A stretch of DNA of 64,000 bases. It comes from Bacteroidales bacterium (GTDB taxonomy: Bacteria > Bacteroidota > Bacteroidia > Bacteroidales > UBA932). Positions 24,266-33,359 of the stretch are shown in pieces. Position 1 is the stretch's first letter, and the number at the start of each line of letters is the position of its first letter. The translations under genes were made by a program, and so were the position numbers. The stretch is from assembly GCA_017458145.1 (NCBI GenBank), contig JAFTGA010000015.1:62001-126000 (forward strand), written 5' to 3'. The notes below the pieces were generated by a model that saw only the letters and a list, made by a program, of their open reading frames with translations, had not been told where the DNA came from and did no database searches.

Positions 24266-27016
24266 ATGGCAGAAATCAGACTCAATAAACTTTTAAGACA
24301 GTACAACATCGGTCTGGACGACCTGGTGGAGTTTCTCCACGGCCAGGGCGTCGAGGTCGATGCCAACCCCAATGCGAAGGTCTCCGATGAGGTCCTTCCG
24401 GCCCTGAACAGGCAGTTCGGCAAGGATCTGGAACTGAAGCAGGCCGCCGACAAGGTAGAGGTCAAAATCACCGAGATCCTGGAGAAGAACAGCCGCCGCC
24501 AGGCGCGGGAGGAGTTGGAGGACGAGGAACCCGAGCAGGAGACGATCATCAAGAGCAACACGTTCATCAACGCCAAGCGCGAAGAGCCCGTGGCGGAGCC
24601 CGAACCGGAGCCGGAGCCTGAACCCGTAGCCGAACCGGGACCGGAGCCCGTGGCGGAGCCTGAGCCGGAGCCGGAAATCCCGGCGGAGCCCGCGCCTGCC
24701 CCCGAGCCGGAGCCCCTGGCCGAAGAGCCGCAGGCGCCAGAACCCGAGGCGGAACCTGAGGCGGAACCCGAGCCCGAGGCGGAACCCGAACCGGAGCCTG
24801 AACCCGAGGCCGTCCCGGAGCCGAAGCCTGCCGTGCAGCCGCAGGCGGCCGCACCCGCCGGAGGCCCGGCGCTCAAGGTGGTCGGCAAGATCGACCTCAG
24901 CCAGTTCGACCGCAAGCCCAAGAAGCGCGAGCGCATCAACAAGGGCACGCAGAAGGTGGACGTGGCCAAGGCCGGCGCCAATATCGAGAAAAACCCCAAG
25001 AAGGATTCCCGCCAGCAGCAGAACCAGCAGCAGGCCGGTTCCGGCAAGCGCAAGCGTGACCGCGACCGTTTCAAGCCGGCGCTGACCGAGGCCCAGCAGG
25101 AGGAGCTCCAGAAGGAGATCCAGAAGCAGGTCAAGGAGACCTACGCCAAGATGAACGAGGGCAAGAAGAACAACTTCGGCGCCAAGTACCGCAAGGAGAA
25201 GCGCGAAGCGGCCGCCCAGCGTACCCAGGAGGAGATGGCGGAGGCGATGGCCGAGCAGAAGGTGTTGAAGGTCACCGAGTTCGTGACGGTCAATGACCTG
25301 GCCACGCTGATGAACAACACCCCGGTGGTGAAGGTGATCGGCGCCTGTATGAGCCTGGGCCTGATGGTCTCCATCAACCAGCGTCTCGACGCCGAGACCC
25401 TCGTGCTCGTGGCCGAGGAGTTCGGCTATCAGGTCGAGTTCGTCACGGCGGAGATCTCCGAGGAGATCAGCAGCATCGAGGAGGCCGACCGTCCCGAAGA
25501 CCTGGTCCCGCGCCCGCCGATCATTACGGTGATGGGCCACGTCGACCACGGCAAGACCTCCCTGCTCGACTACATCCGCAAGTCCAACGTCATTGCCGGC
25601 GAGGCGGGCGGCATCACGCAGCACATCGGTGCCTACAACGTGAAGCTTCCCGACGGCCGCCATATCACCTTCCTCGACACCCCGGGCCACGAGGCCTTCA
25701 CGGCCATGCGTGCCCGCGGCGCCCAGCTCACCGACCTCGCGATCATCATCGTGGCGGCCGACGACGCCGTGATGCCGCAGACCATCGAGGCCATCAACCA
25801 CGCCCAGGCGGCAGGCGTGCCGATGGTGTTCGCCATCAACAAGATCGACAAGCCGGGTGCGAATCCGGATACGATCCGCCGCCAGCTCTCCGAGATGAAC
25901 ATCCTCGTGGAGGACTGGGGCGGCAAGTACCAGTGCCAGGAGATCTCCGCCAAGCAGGGCATCAACGTGGACAAACTGCTGGAGAAGGTGCTCCTGGAGA
26001 CCGACTTGCTCGAGCTCAAGGCCAATCCGAACAAGAAGGCCGTGGGCGCCGTGATCGAGTCCTCCCTGGACAAGGGCCGCGGCTACCTGGCCACCGTCCT
26101 CGTGCAGGAAGGCACGCTCCATCCGGGCGACGTGATGCTGTGCGGCAGCTATTATGGCCGTGTGAAGTCGATGTTCAACGAGCGTGGCCAGAAGATCACC
26201 GAGGCCGGCCCTTCGACGCCGGTGTCCGTGCTCGGCCTGAACGGCGCTCCCGCCGCCGGTGAGAAGTTCAACGTGATGGCCGACGAGCGCGAAGCCAAGA
26301 GCATCGCCGCCAAGCGCGAGCAGTTGCTCCGCATCCAGGGCATCAAGACCCAGAAGCACATGACCCTCGAGGAGATCGGACGCCGTATCGCGATCGGCAA
26401 CTTCAAGGAGCTCAACATCATCGTCAAGGGCGACGTGGACGGCTCCGTGGAGGCCCTTTCCGACTCCCTGATCAAGCTTTCCACCGAGGAGGTCAAGGTC
26501 AACGTCATCCACAAGGCCGTGGGCGGCATCTCCGAGTCCGACGTCCTGCTCGCCGAGGCTTCCGACGCCGTCATCGTCGGCTTCCAGGTCCGTCCTACGC
26601 CGGAGGCCCGCAAGGCCGCCGACCGCGAAGGCATCGAGATCCGCCTCTACTCCGTCATCTACGATTGCATCAATGAGGTCAAGGACGGTATCGAGGGCAT
26701 GCTTGAGCCGGAGAAGAAGGAGGAGGTCATCGCCACCGCCGAGATCAAGCAGATCTTCCGCATCAGCAAGGTCGGCACGATCGCCGGCTGTATCATGCGC
26801 GACGGCAAGATGGTCCAGAAGTCCAAGGTCCGCCTCATCCGCGACGGCATCGTGATTTATACCGGCGAACTCGCTTCCCTGCAGATCGGCAAGGATGCCG
26901 TCAAAGAGGTCCCCGCCGGCAAGGAGTGCGGTATGTCCATCGCGGGCTACAACGACATCAAGGAGGGCGACATGATCGAAGCCTTCCAGATCGTCGAGAT
27001 CAAGCGGACGCTGTAA
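24266..27016 (+). CDS. infB: Translation initiation factor IF-2
   Basis: The 916-residue GTPase brings fMet-tRNA to the 30S subunit. The N-terminal region has an IF2_N domain (1-60), then a long Glu/Pro tract (about 105-200), a Lys/Arg/Gln-rich linker and a second IF2_N-like segment (about 330-400). The G domain carries GHVDHGKTS (about residue 423), DTPGHEAF and NKIDKPGA. Domains II-IV follow, with the fMet-tRNA-binding C2 domain at the end. The EP tract is genuine coding repeat, and variable linkers of this kind are typical of IF-2. The initiator tRNA gene lies in this same window at 4286-4358. Confidence 0.98.
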   Translation: MAEIRLNKLLRQYNIGLDDLVEFLHGQGVEVDANPNAKVSDEVLPALNRQFGKDLELKQAADKVEVKITEILEKNSRRQAREELEDEEPEQETIIKSNTFINAKREEPVAEPEPEPEPEPVAEPGPEPVAEPEPEPEIPAEPAPAPEPEPLAEEPQAPEPEAEPEAEPEPEAEPEPEPEPEAVPEPKPAVQPQAAAPAGGPALKVVGKIDLSQFDRKPKKRERINKGTQKVDVAKAGANIEKNPKKDSRQQQNQQQAGSGKRKRDRDRFKPALTEAQQEELQKEIQKQVKETYAKMNEGKKNNFGAKYRKEKREAAAQRTQEEMAEAMAEQKVLKVTEFVTVNDLATLMNNTPVVKVIGACMSLGLMVSINQRLDAETLVLVAEEFGYQVEFVTAEISEEISSIEEADRPEDLVPRPPIITVMGHVDHGKTSLLDYIRKSNVIAGEAGGITQHIGAYNVKLPDGRHITFLDTPGHEAFTAMRARGAQLTDLAIIIVAADDAVMPQTIEAINHAQAAGVPMVFAINKIDKPGANPDTIRRQLSEMNILVEDWGGKYQCQEISAKQGINVDKLLEKVLLETDLLELKANPNKKAVGAVIESSLDKGRGYLATVLVQEGTLHPGDVMLCGSYYGRVKSMFNERGQKITEAGPSTPVSVLGLNGAPAAGEKFNVMADEREAKSIAAKREQLLRIQGIKTQKHMTLEEIGRRIAIGNFKELNIIVKGDVDGSVEALSDSLIKLSTEEVKVNVIHKAVGGISESDVLLAEASDAVIVGFQVRPTPEARKAADREGIEIRLYSVIYDCINEVKDGIEGMLEPEKKEEVIATAEIKQIFRISKVGTIAGCIMRDGKMVQKSKVRLIRDGIVIYTGELASLQIGKDAVKEVPAGKECGMSIAGYNDIKEGDMIEAFQIVEIKRTL
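24594..24838 (+). repeat. Low-complexity coding repeat (Glu-Pro tract of IF-2)
   Basis: Degenerate hexanucleotide units encode alternating Glu-Pro, Pro-Glu and Ala-Glu. The repeat stays in frame and third positions vary, so it is maintained as protein rather than being a recent slippage expansion. Confidence 0.8.
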
Positions 27017-27025
27017 AAGGGGTAT

Positions 27026-27033
27026 TATCTTCG
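27026..27033 (+). promoter_or_regulatory. -7 promoter box of the hydrolase-tadA pair
   Basis: TATCTTCG, one base off the consensus, lies just after infB. The predicted start is about 27037, 4 nt before ATG 27041. Confidence 0.5.
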
Positions 27034-27040
27034 CACCGTT

Positions 27041-27946
27041 ATGACGAAAACCCTGACCCTTCCCGCTTCTTCCGACGCCCTGGACCTGTCGGTGCTGGTC
27101 TCCACCCCCGACGGGACGCCACGCGGCGTCGTCCAGCTCGTACACGGGATGTGCGAGCACAAGGAGCGCTACATTCCCTTCATCGACTTCCTGACCGCCC
27201 ACGGCTTTGCTTGCGTCATCCACGACCACCGGGGCCACGGCGCTTCCATCAAGGCGGAGCGGGACCTCGGCTACCTCTACGAAGGCGGCTGGGAGGCGAT
27301 GGTGGAGGATGTCCGCGTCGTATCCGACTGGGCGCTGGAGCAGTGGCCCGGCCTGCCCTACACGCTTTTCGGGCACAGTATGGGATCGATGGTGGTCCGC
27401 TCTTTCGCGAAGCGTTACGACGACCGCCTCGACCGGCTGTTCGTCTGCGGCAGCCCGGCAGACAACCCGTCCAAGGGCATCGGGAAGGCGATTGCCGGAT
27501 TCTTCGGACGCGTCCGCGGCTGGCACTACCGCCCCAAACTGCTACAGAAGCTCTCGTTCGGAAGCTTCAACAAGCCGTTCGAAAACGAAGGCTTCGGCGC
27601 CGCCTGGGTGTGTTCGGATGAGCAGACGCTGGTCGAATACCACAAAGACCCGCTCTGCACCTACCGGTTCACGGCCAACGGCTTCCGCGCCCTGATGGGG
27701 CTGATGCAGGACTGCTATTCGCCGAAAGGCTGGCAGCTGAGCCGCCCGGAGCTGCCCGTCCATTTCATTTCCGGCGCCGAGGACCCCTGCCGGGGCTCCG
27801 ACAAAGCCCTGGAAGAGGCCGTCGAAAAAATGCGCCGCGCGGGCTACCGCCACGTGGACCTGAAACTTTATCCCGGAATGCGCCACGAGATCCTCAACGA
27901 GACGGACAAACAACTCGTCTGGGATGACATCCTCGCCCTGCTGTAA
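27041..27946 (+). CDS. Alpha/beta hydrolase of the monoglyceride lipase/lysophospholipase type
   Basis: The 301-residue product has the serine-hydrolase nucleophile elbow GHSMGS at about residues 111-116. The Asp lies in ISGAEDPCRG and the His in YPGMRHEILNE, giving a full catalytic triad. The oxyanion region VQLVHGMCEHKERY and DHRGHG are typical of the serine aminopeptidase S33/monoglyceride lipase family. There is no signal peptide, so it is cytoplasmic. It is likely to cleave acylglycerols or lysophospholipids, but the substrate is inferred from family only. It is followed 1 nt later by tadA. Confidence 0.88.
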   Translation: MTKTLTLPASSDALDLSVLVSTPDGTPRGVVQLVHGMCEHKERYIPFIDFLTAHGFACVIHDHRGHGASIKAERDLGYLYEGGWEAMVEDVRVVSDWALEQWPGLPYTLFGHSMGSMVVRSFAKRYDDRLDRLFVCGSPADNPSKGIGKAIAGFFGRVRGWHYRPKLLQKLSFGSFNKPFENEGFGAAWVCSDEQTLVEYHKDPLCTYRFTANGFRALMGLMQDCYSPKGWQLSRPELPVHFISGAEDPCRGSDKALEEAVEKMRRAGYRHVDLKLYPGMRHEILNETDKQLVWDDILALL

Positions 27947-27947
27947 G

Positions 27948-28385
27948 ATGACGGAGGCGGACGAAAGGTTTATGCGAGAGGCGCTGCGCGAGGCGCGTGC
28001 GGCCGGATCGGAAGACGAAGTGCCCATCGGGGCTGTCGTCGTCTGCCGGGGCCGCATCATTGCGCGCGGGCACAACATGACCGAGCGCCTGCACGATCCC
28101 ACGGCCCACGCCGAGATGATCGCGCTGACCGCCGCCACGGAGGCCCTGGGCGGGAAATACCTGGACGCGTGCACCCTGTACGTCACCGTGGAGCCCTGCC
28201 CGATGTGCGCTGCGGCGCTAGGCTGGGCGCAACTGGGCAGGCTCGTCTACGGTGCCCCGGACCCGCGCCGGGGCTACTCGCTCTTCACCCCGTCCCTGCT
28301 GCATCCCCGCACCGAAGTCGCATCCGGCCTGCTCGCAGAGGACTGCGGAGCCCTCGTCAAAGATTATTTCAAAAGCAAACGATAA
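27948..28385 (+). CDS. tadA: tRNA-specific adenosine deaminase
   Basis: The 145-residue zinc deaminase converts A34 to inosine in tRNA-Arg(ACG). It has the deaminase motif TAHAEMIAL (HAE) and PCPMCAAAL (PCxxC). The GHNMTERLHDPTAHAE context is typical of TadA rather than cytidine deaminase. ATG 27948 is 1 nt after the hydrolase stop. A related guanine or nucleoside deaminase cannot be fully excluded. Confidence 0.88.
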   Translation: MTEADERFMREALREARAAGSEDEVPIGAVVVCRGRIIARGHNMTERLHDPTAHAEMIALTAATEALGGKYLDACTLYVTVEPCPMCAAALGWAQLGRLVYGAPDPRRGYSLFTPSLLHPRTEVASGLLAEDCGALVKDYFKSKR

Positions 28386-28390
28386 TTTAC

Positions 28391-28398
28391 TATCTTTG
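28391..28398 (+). promoter_or_regulatory. -7 promoter box of tRNA-Gln
   Basis: TATCTTTG matches the consensus perfectly. The predicted start is about 28402, 7 nt before the tRNA 5' end. Confidence 0.7.
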
Positions 28399-28408
28399 CA
28401 CCCGGAAT

Positions 28409-28479
28409 TGAGGTATGGTGTAATGGTAGCACTGCAGGTTTTGGTCCTGCCTGTTCTGGTTCGAATCCGGATACCTCAA
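28409..28479 (+). tRNA. tRNA-Gln (anticodon TTG)
   Basis: The gene is 71 nt. The acceptor is TGAGGTA/TACCTCA and the anticodon stem-loop is GCAGG-TTTTGGT-CCTGC with anticodon TTG. The T-arm loop is TTCGAAT and the discriminator base is A. CCA is not encoded. It has its own promoter and terminator. Confidence 0.95.
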
Positions 28480-28480
28480 C

Positions 28481-28515
28481 GCAAAAAACCGACCCTCGCA
28501 GGGCCGGTTTTTTGC
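28481..28515. terminator. Strong bidirectional terminator after tRNA-Gln
   Basis: The A6CCG and ACCCT segments pair with AGGG and CCGGT6 around a short CGC loop. A-runs and T-runs flank the stem, so it can end tRNA-Gln (plus strand) and the HNH gene (minus strand). Confidence 0.88.
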
Positions 28516-28526
28516 GATTGGAAAAG

Positions 28527-29000
28527 TCACCTTTTCCGATTTGAATAATTGTCGGTCTGTGAATGACAATTCGGGCAAAGGAGTTGGAGGTTCTCTACTG
28601 TATGATTTTGATGATTACCATCAATGTGATGAATCTGAAACATTAAATCTTTGCCATTCCAATCCCTGATACCACAGATTTCACAGTGGATATCACCGTG
28701 TAAGATTCGTCGGATATATTCTCGCTTCAAGTTCAGCACCTTTATCTGTGCGCCATAGCGAAATATCTCCTCATCTGCCCGATTTATAAGTTGGCGTTTA
28801 TAATGTTTTCCATTGCGTGTTTTAGCCAAGCGATAGTCGAAATGAGAATAATCTACATCATATTCCTTGATCTTCCCCTTCAAAGTTCGGTAATTACCGC
28901 CAACCTTTGGAACACCTAACTTATCCAAACAATCAAACCAGCAATTGGATTCAGCAACTGCTTTGATTACTTTTTCTTTGCTCCAGTCATATTTTTTCAT
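28527..29000 (-). CDS. HNH endonuclease-like protein, AT-rich island
   Basis: The 157-residue product has a C-terminal HNH nuclease domain. Zinc ligands are CEICG and CPNC, with the catalytic segment [21 protein letters not shown] matching the HNH core. The N-terminal part (about 1-60) is basic and helix-turn-helix-like. Codon use is strongly AT-rich, unlike every neighbour. It lies directly after tRNA-Gln, a common entry point for foreign DNA. It has its own promoter box at 29018-29025. It could be a free-standing mobile HNH gene or a leftover from phage or a defence island; no companion methylase or integrase is present. Confidence 0.85.
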   Translation of the reverse strand: MKKYDWSKEKVIKAVAESNCWFDCLDKLGVPKVGGNYRTLKGKIKEYDVDYSHFDYRLAKTRNGKHYKRQLINRADEEIFRYGAQIKVLNLKREYIRRILHGDIHCEICGIRDWNGKDLMFQIHHIDGNHQNHTVENLQLLCPNCHSQTDNYSNRKR

Positions 29001-29017
29001 AGCAGGATGATCTTTCC

Positions 29018-29025
29018 CAAAGATA
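29018..29025 (-). promoter_or_regulatory. -7 promoter box of the HNH gene
   Basis: On the minus strand this reads TATCTTTG. The predicted start is about 29014, 14 nt before the ATG. The promoter is of host type despite the foreign base composition of the gene. Confidence 0.6.
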
Positions 29026-29112
29026 CGAAAAGGAGTGATGATAACAAATCAAAATTCGACATGTTTTGCCTCCCCCGTTCTGTAAGCGTACGGGAAATAA
29101 CTATAATATATT

Positions 29113-29120
29113 TATCTTTG
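29113..29120 (+). promoter_or_regulatory. -7 promoter box of glpK
   Basis: TATCTTTG, with a predicted start at about 29124, 6 nt before ATG 29130. This excludes the upstream in-frame extension of 41 residues. Confidence 0.7.
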
Positions 29121-29129
29121 CATTTTGGT

Positions 29130-30599
29130 ATGAATCGTTATATCCTTTCGCTGGATCAGGGCACCAGCAGTTCCAAGGCCATCGTCTTCGACCAGGACGG
29201 GCGGCAGGTCTGCATGTACCAGCAGGAGTTTACCCAGCTCTTCCCCCGACAGGGCTGGGTGGAGCAGAATCCCAAGGAGATCTGGTCTTCGATGAAGTCC
29301 GTGATGGAGAAGGCCGTCGCACAGGTCAAGGACGGCCCGGTCGTCGCGCTCGGCATTGCCAATCAGCGGGAGACGACGATCGTCTGGGACGCCGATTCCG
29401 GCCGGCCGATCTGCAACGCCATCGTGTGGCAGGACCGCCGCACCGCCGAGTACTGCGATTCCCTCAAGGAGCGCGGACTGGAGGAGATGATCCGGGACAA
29501 GACCGGCCTGATCATCGACGCCTACTTCAGCGCGACCAAGATCCGCTGGATCCTGGACAACGTGCCCGGCGCGCGCCGCAAGGCCGAGGCCGGGCGGCTC
29601 CGTTTCGGGACCGTGGATTCCTGGCTCATCTGGAACCTGACCGACGGGCAGGTACACGCCACGGACGTGACCAATGCCTCCCGGACGATGCTGTTCAATA
29701 TCAACACGCTTTACTGGGACCCGGAATTGCTGGACCTCTTCGGCATCCCGGCGTCGATGCTTCCGTCCATCCACAGTTGCAGCGAGATCTACGGCAATGC
29801 CGTGGTCCGCGGACGCGGCATTCCCATTGCCGGGGTGGTCGGTGACCAGCAGGCCGCCCTGTTCGGGCAGATGTGCGTGGACGAGGGATCCGTCAAGAAT
29901 ACCTACGGGACCGGCTGCTTCCTGCTGATGAACTGCGGTCACAAGCCGATTTTCTCCGAGAACCGGCTGCTGACCACGGTGGCCTGGAAGATCGGCGACC
30001 GGGTGGACTATGCCCTGGAGGGCAGCATTTTCGTGGCGGGCGCCGTGGTGCAGTGGCTGCGCGACGGGCTCGGCCTGATTGAGAAGTCCCACGATGTCGA
30101 GAAACTGGCCGCCAGCGTGTCCGACAACGGCGGGGTGTATTTCGTCCCGGCCCTGACGGGCATGGGCGCTCCGTACTGGAACCAGGACGTGCGCGGCACC
30201 ATCGTAGGCATCACCCGGGGCGTGACGGCCGGCCACCTGGCCCGGGCGGCCTTGGAGGGCATCGCTTTCCAGACGATGGATATCGTCACGGCGATGGAGC
30301 ACGACGCCGGCATCTTGCTGTCCGAACTCAAGGTGGACGGCGGCGCTGCGCGCAACAATCTGCTGATGCAGTTCCAGGCCGACGTGCTCGGCACGGAGGT
30401 AATCCGCCCCCGGGAGACGGAACTGACCGCCCTCGGCGCCGCTTATATGGCGGGGCTCGGCGTAGGGGTGTGGCTCTCCGTTGAGGATCTGCGTGATCTC
30501 TGGAAGGCGGAGAAGCGGTTCTCGCGCCGTGCCTCGGAGCGCCGGATGCGGGAAGCCAAGGCCGCCTGGGCGGCGGCTGTCCGCAAGGCGCTCGCATAA
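29130..30599 (+). CDS. glpK: Glycerol kinase
   Basis: The 489-residue FGGY-family kinase phosphorylates glycerol to glycerol-3-phosphate. Signatures are [12 protein letters not shown] (phosphate loop), [60 protein letters not shown] and the FGGY signature region [14 protein letters not shown]. Length is normal. No glycerol facilitator or glycerol-3-phosphate dehydrogenase gene is adjacent. Confidence 0.97.
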   Translation: MNRYILSLDQGTSSSKAIVFDQDGRQVCMYQQEFTQLFPRQGWVEQNPKEIWSSMKSVMEKAVAQVKDGPVVALGIANQRETTIVWDADSGRPICNAIVWQDRRTAEYCDSLKERGLEEMIRDKTGLIIDAYFSATKIRWILDNVPGARRKAEAGRLRFGTVDSWLIWNLTDGQVHATDVTNASRTMLFNINTLYWDPELLDLFGIPASMLPSIHSCSEIYGNAVVRGRGIPIAGVVGDQQAALFGQMCVDEGSVKNTYGTGCFLLMNCGHKPIFSENRLLTTVAWKIGDRVDYALEGSIFVAGAVVQWLRDGLGLIEKSHDVEKLAASVSDNGGVYFVPALTGMGAPYWNQDVRGTIVGITRGVTAGHLARAALEGIAFQTMDIVTAMEHDAGILLSELKVDGGAARNNLLMQFQADVLGTEVIRPRETELTALGAAYMAGLGVGVWLSVEDLRDLWKAEKRFSRRASERRMREAKAAWAAAVRKALA

Positions 30600-30616
30600 T
30601 TTTCGGGCGTTCCGCT

Positions 30617-30660
30617 TGAAACTTTCCGAAAAAAGTTTCATCTTTGGGCGATGAAACTTT
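30617..30660 (+). promoter_or_regulatory. Alternative hairpins upstream of and overlapping the polA start
   Basis: TGAAACTTT at 30617-30625 can pair with AAAGTTTCA at 30632-30640. The same AAAGTTTCA can instead pair with TGAAACTTT at 30652-30660, which covers the polA ATG. Only read-through transcripts from glpK would carry the full set, because the polA promoter starts at about 30650. A regulatory role is an inference. Confidence 0.35.
30639..30646 (+). promoter_or_regulatory. -7 promoter box of polA, near-leaderless
   Basis: CATCTTTG, one mismatch to the consensus. The predicted start is about 30650, 1 nt before ATG 30651. Confidence 0.55.
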
Positions 30661-33359
30661 TTTTGATTGACGGCCACGCGCTCATCTTCAAGATGTACTA
30701 CGCCTTTCTGGGGCGTCCGATGGTCAATTCGAAGGGGGTCGATACCTCCATTCTCTTCGGCTTTACGAAATACCTGCTCGAACTGATCGAGCGGGAGCGT
30801 CCAACGCATATCGCGGTCAGTTTCGATCCGCCGGGCGGGACGTTCCGCAATGAATTGTATCCGGCCTACAAGGCCAACCGCGGCGAGACGCCGGCCCTGG
30901 TGGTCGAGGCGCTGGAGCCGCTGACGCAGATCGTGCAGGCGCTGGATATTCCGGTGCTGATGCTTCCGGGCTTCGAGGCGGACGACGTGATCGGTTCGGC
31001 CGCCAAGCGTTTCGCCCGCGAGGGCTTCGAGGTCTGCATGGTCACGCCGGACAAGGATTACGGCCAGCTTGTCGAGCCGCGGATCCGTCAGATCAAGCCG
31101 GGCAAGGGCGGCGGCGAGAGCGAGGTCCTCGGCGTGGCGGAGATCTGCGACAAGTGGAAGATTGCCTCGCCGGAGCAGGTCATCGACATCCTGGCCATCT
31201 GCGGGGATGCCTCGGACAATGTCCCCGGCGTGCAGGGCGTGGGTCCGGTCGGAGCGGCCAAGCTGCTGGGTAAGTATGGCTCCGTGGAGGGGATCTATGC
31301 GCACCTGGACGAACTGACGGCTCGCCAGCAGGAGCAGTTTCGCGCGGCGCAGGACCATATCGCCCTGTCCAAACGGCTGGTCACCATCAAAACCGACATC
31401 CCCCTGGACGTCACGGCTGCGGACCTGGTCTATGACACCGTCTTCACGCCCGAGCTTGACGCCCTGATGGACCGCTACGAGATGCCCTCGCTCAAGCGTC
31501 TGGTCCGCAAGGTAGCTGTTGCCTCCGTTTCCGGAGGGGCTACTGCCTCCGGAAACGTCTCGCTTCGCTCGACCCCTCCCACCACCTGCGGTGGCGGGCC
31601 CCTCCCTCTCACGGAGCCGAGGGTGGCTACGGTTTCCGGAGGCAGTACCCCTCCGGAAACGGAGGCAACAGTAATCTGTGACCAGGCGGTTGAAATCAGT
31701 CGTATCAAGGGCTCGCGGATTGCGGTGAATCTGCAGGGGGAGACGCTGTATGTGGCGAGTGTGGAGGGGGTGGCGCAGGGGCGGCCGGAGGCTTTTGGCA
31801 CGCTGCTCGCTGACCCGCACATCGTCAAGGTGGGGGTGGACCTCAAGGCGCAGATGAACCGCCTCGCGGCCCGCGGCCTTGCCGTCGAAGGGCGCCTCGC
31901 GGACATCGAACTGATGCATTACCTGCTGGGCCCCGAGCGCAGCCACAAACTGGACGTGCTGGCCCGCTCTTACCTTGGCATCGAACTATCGCTGCAGGAC
32001 GGGGCCACGACCGGTTCCCTGTTCGACGAAGTCCCGGAGGACAGCGGCCCGGACCGTCTTCTCGAGACGGCCGTCATCCTGCGCCTGGCGGACTGCCTGG
32101 AAGCGGAAATCGCTGCGACCGAAGGGATGCAGCGCCTTTACGACGAGATCGAGGAGCCGCTGATCCACGTCCTCGCGCGGATGGAACAGACCGGCGTCAA
32201 GGTGGATGTCGGGTCGCTGCGCGACTTTGCCGACGGGCTCCGCCGCAAGATGCTGGAGCGGGAGGCGGAGGTGCGCCGGCTGGCCGGGGACCCTTCGCTC
32301 AATGTGCTGTCGCCCAAGCAGATCGGTGTGCTCCTCTATGAGAAGATGCAGTTGGATCCCAAGGCCCGCAAGCCCAAGTCCGGGAACTGGCCCACCGACG
32401 AGCAGACCCTTCAGCGCCTCGCCGACCGGAGTCCCGTCATCGATGCGATCCTGGACTACCGCGGCCTCCGGAAACTCCTGTCCACGTATATCGAGCCTTT
32501 TGCGGGTTACATCTCTCCGGCGGACGGGCGTGTGCACACGACCTTCAACCAGGCCCTGACCTCGACCGGGCGCCTGTCCTCGTCCAATCCGAACCTGCAG
32601 AACATCCCGATCCGCACCGAAGAGGGCCGCGAGATCCGCAAGGCCTTCGTGCCGGGCGAGCCGGGCTGGGTGATGATGTCCGCGGATTATTCGCAGATCG
32701 AGCTGCGCCTGATGGCCCATCTGTGCGGCGACGAGCATCTTGTGGACGCCTTCCGCCACGGCGTGGACGTACATGCAGCCACGGCCGCGAAAATCTTCCG
32801 CGTGCCTCTGGCAGAGGTGAGCGCCGACCAGCGCCGGATCGCCAAGACGGCCAATTTCGGCATCATGTACGGGATCTCTTCTTTCGGACTGGCGGAGCGC
32901 CTGCGCTGTTCCCGGGCCGAGGCGAAGCAGATCATCGACGACTATTTCGCCTCGTTCCCGTCCATCCGCGGGTTCATCGACGCCACTGTCGCCCAGGCCC
33001 GAGAACGGGGCTACGTAGATACGCTCTTCGGACGGCGCCGCTACATCGCGGACATCACGTCCGGCAACGCCGCCGTGCGGGCCCTGGCGGAGCGCAATGC
33101 CGTCAATGCCCCGATCCAGGGCACGGCGGCCGATATCATTAAACTGGCGATGACCGCCGTGGACCGGCGCCTGCGGGAAGGCGGCTTCCGGGCCCGGATG
33201 GTCCTCCAGATCCACGACGAACTCCTGCTCGAAGTGCCGCAGGGCGAGATCGCCCCCGTGCGCGAACTGCTGGTCCAGGAAATGGAGCAGGTGATACAAC
33301 TTTCCGTTCCACTGACTGTTGAATGTAATTATGGCAGCACCTGGCTCGAAGCCCATTGA
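30651..33359 (+). CDS. polA: DNA polymerase I, with an in-frame repeat element and degenerate proofreading domain
   Basis: The 902-residue enzyme fills gaps in repair and removes RNA primers. The 5' nuclease domain (1-290) keeps FEADDVIG, VTPDKDYGQLV and GDASDNVPGVQGVGP. The polymerase domain has DYSQIELRLMAHL (motif A), RRIAKTANFGIMYG (motif B) and QIHDELLLEVP (motif C). The 3'-5' exonuclease region (about 345-480) lacks the usual DxE, and the second and third acidic motifs are also missing, so proofreading is probably absent. About residues 289-340 are encoded by an inverted-repeat element (31516-31671). The sigma-factor gene overlaps its 3' end. Confidence 0.96.
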   Translation: MKLFLIDGHALIFKMYYAFLGRPMVNSKGVDTSILFGFTKYLLELIERERPTHIAVSFDPPGGTFRNELYPAYKANRGETPALVVEALEPLTQIVQALDIPVLMLPGFEADDVIGSAAKRFAREGFEVCMVTPDKDYGQLVEPRIRQIKPGKGGGESEVLGVAEICDKWKIASPEQVIDILAICGDASDNVPGVQGVGPVGAAKLLGKYGSVEGIYAHLDELTARQQEQFRAAQDHIALSKRLVTIKTDIPLDVTAADLVYDTVFTPELDALMDRYEMPSLKRLVRKVAVASVSGGATASGNVSLRSTPPTTCGGGPLPLTEPRVATVSGGSTPPETEATVICDQAVEISRIKGSRIAVNLQGETLYVASVEGVAQGRPEAFGTLLADPHIVKVGVDLKAQMNRLAARGLAVEGRLADIELMHYLLGPERSHKLDVLARSYLGIELSLQDGATTGSLFDEVPEDSGPDRLLETAVILRLADCLEAEIAATEGMQRLYDEIEEPLIHVLARMEQTGVKVDVGSLRDFADGLRRKMLEREAEVRRLAGDPSLNVLSPKQIGVLLYEKMQLDPKARKPKSGNWPTDEQTLQRLADRSPVIDAILDYRGLRKLLSTYIEPFAGYISPADGRVHTTFNQALTSTGRLSSSNPNLQNIPIRTEEGREIRKAFVPGEPGWVMMSADYSQIELRLMAHLCGDEHLVDAFRHGVDVHAATAAKIFRVPLAEVSADQRRIAKTANFGIMYGISSFGLAERLRCSRAEAKQIIDDYFASFPSIRGFIDATVAQARERGYVDTLFGRRRYIADITSGNAAVRALAERNAVNAPIQGTAADIIKLAMTAVDRRLREGGFRARMVLQIHDELLLEVPQGEIAPVRELLVQEMEQVIQLSVPLTVECNYGSTWLEAH
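31516..31671 (+). repeat. 156-bp inverted-repeat element inserted in frame within polA
   Basis: The left arm (31516-31556) begins CTGTTGCCTCCGTTTCC. The right arm (31632-31671) is its reverse complement except for one extra base. Each arm is itself a hairpin (GTTTCCGGAGG with CCTCCGGAAAC). The centre carries TCGCTTCGCTCGA and CCACCTGCGGTGG, also palindromic. The length is 52 codons, so the polA frame stays open. It lies between the 5' nuclease domain and the inactive exonuclease domain. It resembles a non-autonomous, MITE- or REP-like element. No transposase is present. Confidence 0.75.

Noticed and set aside
24594..24838. Possible repeat array or phase-variable tract in infB
   Set aside because: The units vary at synonymous positions and keep the frame, as in IF-2 linkers of other species. 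There is no pure simple repeat that could slip.
24293..27526. Antisense open frame of over 1000 codons opposite infB
   Set aside because: Same cause. Its composition (Leu/Gly/His/Asp repeats) mirrors the sense codons of IF-2, including the Glu-Pro tract, and it has no promoter or recognisable motif.
29007..29129. Upstream extension of glpK by 41 residues
   Set aside because: The extension crosses the TATCTTTG promoter box and AT-rich DNA. The kinase family starts at [15 protein letters not shown].
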